Origin: Schistosoma haematobium | Taxonomy: Eukaryota > Platyhelminthes > Trematoda > Strigeidida > Schistosomatidae | NCBI RefSeq assembly: GCF_000699445.3 | Contig: NC_067200.1 | Span: 10,581,450 to 10,645,449, forward strand | Direction: 5' to 3' | DNA length: 64,000 nucleotides | Shown: in pieces, positions 11,901-22,894 of the stretch | How positions within the stretch are numbered: the stretch's first letter is position 1 | Layout of the letters: each line of letters starts with the position of its first letter | Translations under genes and position numbers: made by a program | Notes under the pieces: model-generated | What the model saw: only the letters and a program-made list of their open reading frames with translations | Database searches by the model: none | Told to the model about the DNA's origin: nothing

Positions 11901-14900
11901 ATTCGCTTAGGACGAAACGCGTGTCCTGAAAACTGTTCATTTTGAATAAAACGTCTAACAATTGAATGTAATCGATACAAAATAAAATGACCCTGAATGT
12001 GAAGTAACTCTGTTGTTAAACCTTTACCTAATTAACATAATTTGGGTTTCGATATAGCTTGGTATAGGAGACAAATGAGTAGTAGTAAATAAGATGAGCG
12101 ACAGTAAAGAATGGGCATAAAAGTGTGAGTAATCGTTATCGTCATTATCATAAACCAGTAGATGATACTTAACATATTATAAATTCATCTGATCACATGA
12201 AATCAGCCTTCAAGTATATGTAAATTAATTTTTTAAACAAATTTGATTTAATCAAGTTAACATGAAATCAGTAGTCAACTGAATTTCGATCTACTAATTG
12301 TGTAGTATTATGGTTGTCATTTGGAATGGAAAGTATGTCCTCAATCTCATGGCATGTCTTGCTGGTAGACATTCATAATTTGTCAAAGTCAAAAAGAATA
12401 TCTAATTCGTAAGTGGTCTAAACATGAATGCTTGACGCTATCAATTTATCGATACAATAAATATCAGAAAGGGTTTATTGTAGATTTTAGTAATTTCAGT
12501 AGTTGGGATCATGACTCAATTAAAGCTAGACCAGCATGGAAAACCTGGAAGTACTGGACGGCCGTTTTGTCCCATTGTGGGACTCCTCAGCACTGTGCAT
12601 CCATGACCCGACCTCACGGGATTCGAACCCGACCTGATCATATTTCTTCAAACCATTTAAATTGTGATAATGGTCACTTATCCTATCAACAATTAAATAT
12701 CTGCTTTCTTACGATAAATATTTAATAAGATCAATTATCTGTAGCAATATGTACCAATAAAATGAACAATATCAATGGTCCAGTGTATGACGAAATAGAA
12801 TAATAGAGGAATTACAAATTTGGCACACAACAACAAATTCATAGATAAGATTTATAAATATATGGTATTTCTCACATAAGGTATCTGTAAAATCCGAGCA
12901 ATACAAAATAAACAAAGACATACATTTCATCATAATCCTGAGTGTTTTGTTTTATAGGAATTTGTTTCATCATCTTAGATCAATTTATCATGTTAGATCA
13001 TTCAATGCACGTATTTCTATGGAATGTGTTTTGAAGCACAATAGTCAATCTACACTTGATACTGTGTTAGTCAGACAGTAGTCAGAAATGTTGAAGCCAT
13101 CATAAATATTGTCATAGCCTAAGGCCGCCAATCAGAAGCAGTGAATTATCGATCGGATCAAGGACGCGTAAAACACGCGTGAGCAGTCTAGAGTCCTGAT
13201 TGGTCCTGCTTTCCGCCTAGCCCAGCCAATTAAGTCCAAAACACCTATCCGAACCTCTGCAATATGAATCATTATATGCCAAACATACTGAGTTCATATA
13301 CCAATCAAACAGACCACAACGTACCATTAAAATATGAAACAACATTTGTACAAGATTTGGCCAAATGTGGCTGTGAATGTGGGACGCAGTGACTAACAGA
13401 TAGGGCATAATTCAACAATAGTAAAACGTATGATAATGGTTCATAGGTCAAAATGAAGTTTATAATAATAGGAATGTGAATATGAATAGTTTTGTTATCT
13501 AACAATTATACGATAGAAATATACGTTTAGTATTGGTCCATAAATGGATCCCAAAGTTACCATCCATTATGTTTATCGGGACCTAACAAATATGTATCAG
13601 TTTATGTTGTCATATCCAAATTAGTATATTGAGATAAGATTATCATGACAAGAATTGAAGTAATGATAGATACTAAGAACAGTGTCCAAGCAAAATATAC
13701 AATTGGTTTATAGAGGAGTGAAAATAGTAGAATAGAACTTACGTTACAATCCTAAGGTTAATTTTGAATAACAGAGAGATGATTTATATTTGGTAGTTAT
13801 TAAATGACAATCTAACAAATTTTGATGAAAATATCTCAATGAATGTCCTCTCACTACTGATAGTAATATTGTATTCAATTACTTAAACTATTTGACATAA
13901 CAAACATCAAGGAGAATTGAATTATGCTTAAAAGCGACTCATTGTACTAAGCTCACTTTTAAAGAATGTAATTAGTATTGTGATGTGTGCTACTTATATC
14001 GATATAAGTAGTATATGACGCTAGTCAGGATTAAAACGTCTGGTAGCAGAAGGTTAGGATGATCGAGGAGGAAAGAACGGGAACATAATGTAATTGGGAT
14101 GGAGATGCATGAACATTGAAGTCTGAGATAATTGACTGACATTTGCAAAAGGAACAGTCAAGTTTAAGACAATTGATTGACATTTTGCAAATGAAGAACT
14201 AATTCTTTTTATTAAGCTTTAATTGTTACTGATATATTGAGATAAAATGACAATAAACACTTCATGTAGTATACAAGATTATCCGATCAACAAGTAACCA
14301 TCTACTTTCTAATGAGTTACATCGGAAATCATCGAACAATGATGTTGTTTAATAAATTTATCATGAGTGTATTGTAAGTTTTCTAATTTCTTAAAATTAA
14401 TTGAGTCTGTTTTCCATGTACCTCAAATAATGGTTTCTCTGGTTGTCAGAAGGAGCATCAGCCACGTGACTTTCGAAGGAACTCGAATTTCACTATGAGG
14501 CCTCATAACTCTTCTAAATGGAGACCTTCTAACTCCCAGGGAAGAGTTTAAATGTTTTGAATTGTTTTCTGGTTAGCGTTTTTTTAGCGAGTTAGTTTTC
14601 TACGGGCAGCATCATTGATGAACACGGTGGATCTGATGCAGATGCGGAGGCACGAATCCAACTGAAGAACATCTGGAACTCAAAAAACTGTCTATCAACC
14701 AACAACAAGGTCAGAATTTTCAATGCATATGTCAAAACAGTTCTACTGTTAAGGGTGGAAACTTGGAGAACTAATAAAGCCATCATCCAGAAGATACAAG
14801 TGTTTATTAACAGTTGTCTACGCAAAATACTTCAGATCCGTTGACCAGACACTACCAGCAACAACCTACTGTGGGAGAGAACAGACCAGACTTCAGAGGA

Positions 14901-17657
14901 GAAAGAAATCAGGAAGAAGCGCTGGAAGTGGATAGACCACACATTGAGGAAAGCACCCAACTGCGTCACAAGACAAGCCCTCACATGGAATCCTGAAGGC
15001 CAATGGAGGAGAGGAAGACCAAAGTACATATTACGCCGAGAGATGGAGACAGACATGAGAAGAATGAACAACAATTGGATATAACTAGATAGGAAGGCCC
15101 AGGACAGAGTGGGTTGGAGAATGCTGGTCGGCGGCCTATGATCGATTGGGAGTAACAGGCTTAAGTAAGTAAGTAAATTTAGTGTTTCAGTATGATTAGT
15201 TCTCTCTTTTAATTTAAATCAATTGCATTATGTGTTGATAAACATTAAATTTATGTACATTTAATAATCCCTATATTTAAACAAATACATTTAACATTTA
15301 AGATGTAAAATCAACTTACATCATCCGACTACGGTAATGAATGGAATGAATTGATTTAGTTACAAAAATAATATGTCCCCTTACAGTTTTGAAACTTGTC
15401 TTAATGTATGTTATTCATCAAATGTAGCATTTGGAAATCTTATCCGATAATTGTCAAACTGATATAGTTTGTTAAATCGGTATTCACTTATCTAGATAGC
15501 TGTTCTTCATTTCATAAAGATCCCTCATGGATTATTATAATTTAAATCTGAATTCGTTTTATGAAATAAGATTAAAATAGTTGGGTCATGTTAATATGTC
15601 CTAGGAATCAATGTATTTTATCTGTGTTTCTTCCATTGTCGTATGTCTTTATCAACAAACCTTATGGAAATTTGGTGTAATCCTCCTACAAATAATTCAA
15701 GGAGTTATATGGAGATTCGCCTAATTTGTGTATTGTACTTATTATATGTTGATCCCAGTGAGGATGCAATAACTGATACATAGTCTTGATTCTTATATTA
15801 TTTTATATATGAATTATTATCTTGGCTGGTCAAATTTATCCGTTATTCATTACTTCAGATTAAGATATCCAAAAATTCACTTTATATCTATTCACAAGGA
15901 AGTGAATGATCTAAATTACACCATATGAGTAGGACATTTCAACCATAGACGAAATTGCTAACTAGTATCTCAATGATTCTCTATTAGATGTTATGCGTAG
16001 CTGTAAATTTCTTTTCACTTTTGTAATAATTATAAAGCAAGTAATGCATTCGATTGGTCCTTTCAATGAACAACAATTTATCATCATTTGGAAAAATCTT
16101 GACTTACTAATTGCCTAGAGTTTTCAACTGAATAAAAATAGAATTTACAGGTATATTGGAAGAAGTATTATGATCATTGTTGAAATGATCCAGAAAATTG
16201 TTTGCAAAAGACAAGCAAGCATCAGGAAACACTAAGAAGCGTTTCATCCAGTCAGCGTTCACTTGAAGTCTTAGCCAAAAATATCAAAGAAGCGAAACGT
16301 CACATGTAGAGGTTCTGATTGGCTGATTGCCACACTGCTACTATGTTTAGTACCATTTCCAGAATCTTCTAGCAACCCAAGGACATTTAAAAACATTATA
16401 AAAACCCTGTATCTTCTGTATTAAAATGAACCTTGGAGTAAACCACTTCTCGCATACTTTGAGTCTTCTCTGTCGTGTTCAGGTCGCTGTATAGTTCTAG
16501 CTTGGGAGTTACAGAATAGCTTAGGAGACGAATATAGCGTTCAATCCGCAAGACTTATCAGTCATACACTTAAATCATAGTTTCATTAGTGAAATAAGAT
16601 TGATCACAATGGTGAACAACCGATGACGATGTATGGAAATGATCAAGTAGACCATTTGAATGTCTGACAATTATTTTACGGAGAAGTCTTATTATTTATC
16701 GTCCTACACGTCAGTTAGACAAGACAACAAGACAATTAATAGATTGGAATATTTGTAAAAGGATGCGCGAATAGTATTTTGCATATTTATCTATAGCAAC
16801 TCACGTGCAATTGAGTTTGTTCTCATTTAATTCATTTAAACCCTTTTGTTAACTTATTTATTTAGCAGACAAAGTCATCCGTACTATAACAACTTATTGT
16901 ACCTTTATTATTGTTGTGCTTGTATGAAATATGTATGCTTGAACATTACTTACTGCCTACGCATATATTCGTTCTGCTAGCTTTATTGTTAACTGCTTAG
17001 TTGATTCGATGATCCATTCATTTCCCTATATATATGCATGTACATTTAACACTCTACACTCTCGGTTCGCTGACTCACTCACTCGCCTCACTGATTTGTG
17101 ATCTGAGTTATCTACTAATAAAACTGTAGTCGCTGCTTCTCTTTGCCTTCTGATTTTAAACACCGTTGAGGATTATATGATAACGATTACGAGGGTGATT
17201 GGTCAACGATGCACAGCCACTACATATCTATCTTATTCATCCAGCAATAAGTATTTTAATGTTATACCCCTTTGTTAACAATAAAGGAAACAGTGTTTGT
17301 GTATGTTCATACGAAACAACCAAAAAAAAACAGAATTTCCGAAATACTTTACAGAAAAAACATTTTTAGATATATATGGTGTAATTTTATGATACGAATA
17401 ATTGCATACTTCATAATGTATCCTACGGCTAATTTAATAATTTCATCATCAAACTATGGCGTTTCAATACATCTTCAGTATGGTTTATACAACATGATAC
17501 TGATTTCTGTAGTGTCATGAAGTTACATAGCAACCTCTGATGATCATTTATTGAAAACATTAAAATGTCTAATTAACAATGCAAAATACCTACCAGGTGT
17601 TGAATTGATCGTCACACAGATCAACGCAGTCAGAGTTAAACAGAAGATTACTTTCAT
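5957..17657 (-). CDS. Probable micro-exon gene (MEG-like) encoding a short secreted protein
   Basis: Exon 1 (17657-17594) starts [20 protein letters not shown], a clear signal peptide, and ends at donor GTAGGT. Downstream on the minus strand are nine tiny exons, each with AG before it and GTAAGT or GTGAGT straight after: 16114-16108 (7 nt), 15328-15320 (9), 13751-13743 (9), 11694-11686 (9), 10570-10562 (9), 9709-9701 (9), 8271-8243 (29), 6949-6943 (7) and 6281-6262 (20). Joined, they stay open and read [37 protein letters not shown]. The last exon is unresolved; one candidate begins at 6200 after TTTCAG, and AATAAA lies at 5962-5957. Schistosome MEGs have this layout: a signal-peptide exon, then symmetric micro-exons, giving secreted variant proteins in glands and tegument. 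Exon 1 is strong, the five 9-nt exons good, the 7-, 20- and 29-nt exons less certain because alternative acceptors exist. The introns hold families C, D, F, G, H, I and R. I do not recognise a numbered MEG family. Confidence 0.6.
7465..8000. repeat. Family F interspersed repeat, copy 2
   Basis: Same ordered blocks as 5278-5765: TCACTTGATTTGTGTG, GTCCCATGGTAGCCGGTGAC, CAGGATCCTGGAATCCATGT. It lies in an intron of the micro-exon gene. Confidence 0.6.
9007..9051 (-). ncRNA. Hammerhead ribozyme, intact core (SINE D, left copy)
   Basis: On the minus strand: stem I ACCTTG pairs with CAGGGT, core CTGACGA, stem II GTGC/GCAC closing CAAGTA, then GAA, stem III ACCC/GGGT without a loop, cleavage triplet GTC. 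All conserved core bases are present. Type I architecture with very short stem III, as in Sm-alpha ribozymes. Confidence 0.8.
9342..9386 (+). ncRNA. Hammerhead ribozyme, intact core (SINE D, right copy)
   Basis: Same sequence as the left copy in opposite orientation. Predicted cleavage is after the C at 9380. Confidence 0.8.
10615..10685. repeat. Family E foldback, internal-deleted fragment
   Basis: GATTTGTAGCTCAGGCGGAT followed directly by the GAGCTCCACGACCAAACCAT block; the middle of the element is missing. Confidence 0.5.
10866..11120 (+). repeat. Family C repeat
   Basis: Starts with TGTGGTGCGTTCTACTTATA and its near-palindromic partner, then the GGCAGCAGAAGATGGGGAAG block, and ends near CCCACCCGTGTTCTGTTCAC. 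Other copies: 13980-14190, 24100-24240, 27895-28205, 54340-54605, 60265-60400 and 62885-63510. No coding capacity. Confidence 0.55.
11273..11397 (-). repeat. SINE family B, short form with 21-bp perfect terminal inverted repeats
   Basis: A 125-bp copy reduced to the hammerhead and the 3' end. Positions 11273-11293 and 11377-11397 are perfect reverse complements; both are the family 3'-terminal sequence (containing GACTCATGATTTCAATC). The tRNA-like head is absent. Confidence 0.7.
11325..11370 (-). ncRNA. Hammerhead ribozyme, intact core (SINE B)
   Basis: Minus strand: stem I GCGCTG/CAGTGC (one G-U), core CTGAGGA, stem II GTCC/GGAC, GAA, stem III ACGG/CCGT, cleavage triplet GTC. This is the only family B copy in the window that I judge fully intact; the others have at least one core or cleavage-site change. 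Confidence 0.7.
11750..11935 (-). repeat. SINE family A (Sm-alpha-like), decayed ribozyme
   Basis: Minus strand: tRNA-like head with GGTTCGAGTCTC-like B box, then CCAGCTGATGTGTCCCAAAT...GAAA. The core has A9 changed to T and the cleavage triplet is GTA. At 11910-11930 a short plus-strand piece (GGACGAAACGCGTGTCCTG) gives a snap-back end. Confidence 0.65.
12504..12650 (-). repeat. SINE family B copy
   Basis: Contains the 3' end, a hammerhead with GAAA changed to AAAA (G12 lost), and a B box (CGGGATTCGAACCC on the plus strand). Confidence 0.65.
13110..13588 (-). mobile_element. Solo LTR, family G
   Basis: 479 bp. On the minus strand it begins TGTTAGGTCCCGATAAACA and ends TGACA. The 5-bp duplication AATAT flanks it exactly (13105-13109 and 13589-13593). 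It carries a TATA-like element on the minus strand in the middle. No internal gag-pol remains, so this is a recombined solo LTR. Confidence 0.75.
13980..14190 (+). repeat. Family C repeat with perfect palindrome
   Basis: A 22-bp perfect palindrome lies at 13990-14011 (half site CTACTTATATC), followed by the TCTGGTAGCAGAAGGTTAGG block and the ACAATTGATTGACATTTTGC region. Confidence 0.55.
14565..15178 (+). mobile_element. RTE/SR2-like retrotransposon, internally deleted copy
   Basis: Begins with a 5' UTR piece (GGTTAGCGTTTTTTTAGCGA...TTCTACGGG, 14565-14606) joined directly to the C-terminal reverse-transcriptase region. Translating the plus strand across frame breaks gives [57 protein letters not shown]. 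It ends in AAGTAAGTAAGTAA, the short tandem tail typical of RTE elements. Non-functional. Confidence 0.7.
16186..16560 (+). repeat. Family H 375-bp LTR-like repeat, copy 1
   Basis: Starts TGATCC and ends TTATCA (TG...CA). It contains CATTATAAAAACCC as a possible TATA box and AATCTTCTAGCAACCC. Nearly identical to 23609-23983 (about 3 differences by eye). No clear target duplication at either copy. Confidence 0.55.
16792..17224 (+). mobile_element. Solo LTR, family I, copy 1
   Basis: 433 bp from TATAGCAACTCACG to GCCACTACA, flanked by the 4-bp duplication TATC (16788-16791, 17225-17228). It carries CCCTATATATATGC (TATA) and AATAAAACTG (poly(A)). The second copy at 48067-48543 is in reverse orientation. 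It lies in the first intron of the micro-exon gene. Confidence 0.65.
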
Positions 17658-17716
17658 GATGATCTACTTGCTTCTTTCTTCTCCGGTTCTGTCTAAATAC
17701 CGTAAACTGATTTCTA

Positions 17717-17724
17717 CTTTTATA
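17717..17724 (-). promoter_or_regulatory. TATA box of the micro-exon gene
   Basis: TATAAAAG on the minus strand, 60 bases upstream of the signal-peptide ATG at 17657. It leaves room for a short 5' UTR. Confidence 0.5.
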
Positions 17725-18029
17725 CTTTTTTTACGGATGCTGAACTTTACGATCAGATGAAGTGTGAAAATTTGATTGGTTAAGTTATTTTATATGTGCC
17801 AATGGATAACTGTCAGTTAATGAGAAGTAAACAGTGACAAACATAGTTTATGAAATTGTAATTTGATAAAATATATCCGATTACTTCATGAAATGGGATG
17901 ATATTGTATTGTATCTGATTGATTTGTCTAGCTGATATTTTCCAACTCACACATGGATCGAACTAACTGAGTCAATTGCTTATAGGTGTAGTTTTACAAG
18001 TTGCATTGATGACAGATTGATCTGAATCG

Positions 18030-18130
18030 TAGTGGAAACGGAGAGCTGAAATCACTGAACAGTTTATTTTCCCTGGTATGACACTCCTCAGTATTGATCA
18101 CTCATGATTGCATTACGGATTGAACCGTAA
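18030..18130 (-). repeat. SINE family B, decayed
   Basis: GGTATGACACTCCTCAGTAT block followed by CACTCATGATTGCATTACGG; otherwise degraded. Confidence 0.35.
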
Positions 18131-19224
18131 ACCTTCAGGTCTCTCACCTAATATTGAAATATTAGAGCTACTGGTTTGATGTCCAATTCTGTAGTGCCAA
18201 CTTAAATTATTTGGAATATAGCGCAGCTACTATTCATTTCCATTAGTAACAACTGTTTCGCTCATAACACGACTGAATTCCATCAGCCTTAAACTTTAAC
18301 TGCAACTTCAGGAACGTGTTGAAGTACGTCACTAGTGAGCTGACTAAATAACAAGTGAGTGATTCTAATTTTGTCACAAGCTGATATTTGTAAGGGAATT
18401 AATATCAACTAAAAAATTATATTGTTTAGGAATCTGTATCGTGAATAAGATCTTTACTTTATTCATTCATTCACTCTACAATTGAGTTTTGTATGGCACT
18501 ATCGACATCCAGTAGGTTGTCATCAGTATCAAGCAATTGTTACTATTGGAAAAAAATAATGGGGTATGAAGGATCATACTGATGAGTATGAATCACATAT
18601 TTGCATAAACTCGATTACACCAACTAGACTATCGAGAGGGATGTGTAATCGGTCGTTCTGATGAATTCACAAACATGTAATAGACAGTCTCATACATTTG
18701 AGTAACACAGTTTAGTAAAACTAAATAGTGAGCACAACTGAAGTTCATGTTCATCAAACTAATGATAGAATGCTTTTTTTGTTATACATACACAGAGCAT
18801 GATTAATGAACCAACTATCCTCATTTTATCCTACAGTTGTTTTACTGTAAATCAATTGAACCCAATTAACCATCAGTGAGTGATATAGCTTTGTGTAAAA
18901 TATGCCTTAGTTGTGTAGATAGTGAGATTTATGAAATAAAATGTATTATGTGTTAAGAGTCCATTCGGATTCCCTAACCATGTCTTCCGAATCCGTGAAA
19001 AAGCTGAAAACGCTTCATTCATTCACTTTGCAACAGAGGCCAAGAAACAATAGGCTATCAGTAATATCCTGACTGAATAGTTTTCAAATTTGCCACAGAA
19101 ATCTGAGTACTTATAGTGGTTTATTGGATATCAAAGTCAAGTATAAAATTCCGAATCTCCATGTTTTTTTATAATTAGTAGAACTTCTCCCATACTTTCC
19201 GTATATTGTCATCTGTGACAACAT

Positions 19225-19600
19225 ATGCTCATTAGTAACTAACTTCAAGATGTAACTCCTGGAGTCCTAATGAAAAGTCATGGCCAATGGAGTACAATCT
19301 GTGTTGGGTGTGAGACAGTTATCCATTTCAGACAATGTATGGATGTTTGCGCAAGATCATGGATGAATTGAAATTAGTCATTAACACCGTTGAATGTCGG
19401 TCTGCTCAGTGATCCATAGTTTGAACATTTGTGCGCAACACCGAAAGTTGTGAGTTCGAGTCCCCTTCGTTTAAGATCATGGATGTACACTGTTGAGGAT
19501 TCCCATGTTAGAACGAGACAGCTATCCAGTGTTTTCAGGTTCTTCTTGGTAGTCTAGCATCAATTAACTCATGATCTCAACTATTGAAATTACTATAATA
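19225..19600 (+). repeat. SINE family B, near full-length, decayed ribozyme
   Basis: 5' region (AACTTCAAGATGTAACTCCT), tRNA-like segment with B box GAGTTCGAGTCCC, hammerhead remnant TTGAGGATTCCCATGTTAGA and family 3' end. It shows the complete order of the family: 5' region, head, ribozyme, 3' end. Confidence 0.6.
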
Positions 19601-19609
19601 TCTACACAC

Positions 19610-20008
19610 AAAAAACCCTTTCTGATATATGTTGACCTATAGTTGAGTATTCCGTTTGAATAGAACATATTTGGCATAGATTTGTATTTTATACAACAAC
19701 AAAAAACAAAAGAATAAACAAAATTGTGATTTTTCACCAAAAAAATGCATAAAAATAAAGAGAATGAGTTTTTTTCTCGGTTTTTTTTTGAAAATTCTTT
19801 TCTGATTTCTAGAATTCCTTGAAAACAACTGAGGTCGTTCTGTCAACCTGGTGAAATTTATGTCTGTTTTTTTTATTCAAAATTAAATTTTTTTTAAGTT
19901 TTTAATTAATTTTATGATAAATTTAAACCCGTTATCATAATCGGTTAATGAACAAAAGGAATTATTCTTGATTGTTCCTGACTATTCAACATTATGAACA
20001 GAATAGGG
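19610..20008. other. A/T-rich low-complexity sequence
   Basis: Poly-A and poly-T runs with no recognisable gene. Confidence 0.4.
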
Positions 20009-20022
20009 GAGAGGTAGTAATG

Positions 20023-20332
20023 AGATTTAGATGGTAGTTGGAGGTAGTCGACAGGAAACCCTGGACCTGAGTTCCGTGCTACTTGGCACTCGTCAGCAAG
20101 GTGTACCTGTAACGTTGAGGGTACTGGTGCTCCCTGGCGGATTCGATCTCGTGTCACGCAGCTTCACAGTCAGAAACGTTACTACTGAGCTATCCGAGCC
20201 GCAACCGACCTCCTGTGTGTCGAGTCACTTAAACTGGTGGCCACATTGCAACATGATGAATAGCATTCGATCTGCACTAATAAGGACTAGACACGCATGA
20301 CATTGATCACTACCCAGTGATCAATCAATTGT
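20023..20332 (-). repeat. SINE family D, 5'-inverted copy with 14-bp target duplication
   Basis: The head with a mutated ribozyme (GAAA changed to GGAA) is in minus orientation (about 20028-20214); the tail (about 20215-20332) is in plus orientation. GAGAGGTAGTAATG at 20009-20022 and 20333-20346 flanks the whole unit. This is the twin-priming signature seen with LINE-driven insertions. Confidence 0.75.
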
Positions 20333-20349
20333 GAGAGGTAGTAATGTTA

Positions 20350-20720
20350 ATAGTTGAATTCATGAATCGATGTAAGCTAGACTACCATTGAAAAACTGGA
20401 AGTACTAAATGACCGTTTCTTCCTAGTATGAGACTCCTTAGAAATGCACATCCACGTTCGCGCACCAAAGGGACTTGAACTCACAACTTTCTGAATCACT
20501 AAGTCAACTGGAATTCAACGGTGTTAATGTCTAATTTCAATCCATTCATAAACTTGTGCAACCCTTCATCTATTGTCTGAGGTAGATACCTGTCTCTACT
20601 CGATACAGATTGTACTCGACTGGTTACGGTTTCTTACTAGAACTCCAGGAAATCATCTTGAAGTTAGTCACTAATGAGCATATGATGATTATGATCAGAA
20701 CTGAGGTTTGTAGAGATTGT
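20350..20720 (-). repeat. SINE family B, near full-length, decayed
   Basis: All family segments in minus orientation, from the 3' end (near ATGAATCGATGTAAGCTAGA) to the 5' end (TGATGATTATGATCAGAA). Confidence 0.55.
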
Positions 20721-20739
20721 AGTAATTTTAATAGTTGAA

Positions 20740-20870
20740 TACATGAGTCATGGATGAGCATGACTGGAGATTCCCATACTAGGACGAAACGGCTGTCCAG
20801 TATTTCAGGTCTTCGATGATGGCCTAGCTTACATAGACTCACGAATTCGACTACCCAGAGTTTGTTGAAT
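20740..20870 (+). repeat. SINE family B 3' fragment
   Basis: GATTCCCATACTAGGACGAA, then ACGGCTGTCCAGTATTTCAG and the family 3' end. The core is partly deleted. Confidence 0.5.
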
Positions 20871-20879
20871 TTCATCTTC

Positions 20880-22230
20880 ATAAAGACTGAACAGAAACTA
20901 TCTCTTGAAATGATGCAGAAAACTGACAACGAAGTAAGAAAAGTTGAAAAGGAATTGAAATTCTGATTTACTGATTAGATGACAAATGAGGATTGAAATG
21001 GATTTGAATGAAGACGGACACACAAGAAGTATTGGAAGTGAATCAAGTTATTTTAGTCATCTAGACAGTGATTTGTCATTTATATAAGTGAAGAAGATAA
21101 TCGTTCAAAACTGTTTTTCAGATTCATTTTCCAACTGTCGTTTGATTAGTTTCCACTACTCGTTAAATAATGAATTATCGTGTTTGTTGTTCTAACACAC
21201 AGTACAAATATTCCCACATCATTTGAGTAGCAAATCTGTGACTGGTCTAAAGAATTGAGTGAATAAATCATTAGAAGAATTTTTTATTATTTTAGTGAAA
21301 TCATAATTTATTGACGACATTTGAGCATTACTAAAGTGACCTTGAGATAATGTTCACTTACTTACTAGAGTTAAATGAGGACTAGAAAGCTGTGGGAAGA
21401 ATACAGATTATGATTTACAATTGATGATTAGCGTTCGGAATTATATTTACGGTCTTCATCACGAACTGATATCAGCTAAAATGCCGAAATTCTGCTTAGC
21501 CAAATGAATGAATGAGTTTCGTATCAAAATCTAAGACCTGTTATCCTAAATCTGATCGGTTCATTTATAAATTATAGTCTCGTCGATACTATCATTGGTG
21601 AGTTCAGTAATTGGGACATTAAATGTGTATTTATATAGATATTATGGAAATAATTATTCCTCAAAGTGGATGATGTATGTTAAAATCCTAACTGGTAGGA
21701 TCGTTTCCCACATGAATACAGCTATCGAGAAATGATGTGAATGGATTCTCGATTAATAGCTACCTGTAGACTAAATCCCACTAACTAATCTTATGTCGAT
21801 CACTTCTGTCCAAACAACTGAGCAATATTCCTGTGTTAAGTCTGCCAATCAGCATTTTGAATGTGATTTCTCTGCCGCGTGTTTGTCATTTCGTCTGTAG
21901 CCTTATACTTGATTCATGATACCATCAAACAGACACAATTAATCTTGATTTGATGTAATCTAATCTTCTACCGGTCCACCTATTCACAGTTCATCCTTCA
22001 AACCCCGTCTTTGATTCGAAACAGAAGACTGGAGTACAGCTATATTATATTATATTTCAAAAAACCAGCTGCATTTATTTCCTCTACTTACAGATGACTA
22101 TTATCATTCCGTCGATTACCACACTGGAAATGAATGTAAATACATCCTTCATATATCAACAGGATTTCTATTTACAAATAATTAATCATTGCTGAATGAT
22201 GCCCTGCACGCTCTAATCCACGTGACAAAT
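20880..22230. other. Intergenic sequence
   Basis: No gene or repeat recognised. One possible 6-nt exon (ACTTAC at 22087, then CT) was seen but has no supporting neighbours. Confidence 0.35.
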
Positions 22231-22238
22231 GTACTATC

Positions 22239-22700
22239 TAAACTGTTATATCCCGACGATACTACTTAAAGGAAACTGTTTCGGATCTATTTATGGTCTA
22301 ATATTACACACATATTCTTAATGTATAACTAGTGTGTAACTAGTTTATGTAAATTCATATCCTTCTTATTATAAACTTTATTCTGACTTACAGACTATCA
22401 TTATACAATTTACTATCCTTAAGTTATGCCCAGTCTATTAATTATAGTCTCCAACAATCACAGATACTTTCTGGCTTAATCTTGTAGAAATGTTGTTTTC
22501 TATTTATGTCATGATGTGGTCTATTTTGCTTGTATTAAGGCTGAGTATGTTTGAAATGTATAATTCATATAGCGCAGACTGAGATTAATGTTCTGGACTC
22601 AATAGGCTGGAAAAACCACCAATCATTACTCTAGGCTGTTCGTTCAGGTGTATGCGTCATTTGTTGGTCATATAAGTCCGCGTATCTAAATTTGACAATC
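22239..22700 (+). repeat. Family G-related LTR, diverged
   Basis: Begins CTGTTATATCCCGACGATAC and holds the TTCATATCCTTCTTATTATA and TTCTGGACTCAATAGG blocks shared with 43573-43990 and, in reverse, the solo LTRs at 13110 and 31090. Confidence 0.45.
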
Positions 22701-22894
22701 GTATTCGCGGTTAATGTATAAGCTTAGGACATAACATAAACAGTTGTTTTGAATTCTCACACTTCGAACAATCTAAAATTATAAATCGGTCTTTGGCGTT
22801 TGACATTCACATTGACATCAAACTCATTATCCCTATAAACTGGCAGAAATTATGTTGCGACTTTCAATATATATATTAATAGTTGAGATGACGA

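Noticed and set aside
17551..17760. Plus-strand frame of 69 codons
   Set aside because: Overlaps the minus-strand signal-peptide exon and its TATA box, which explain the sequence better.
22083..22100. Possible 6-nt micro-exon on the minus strand (TCATCT)
   Set aside because: Isolated and without a supporting series or start exon nearby.
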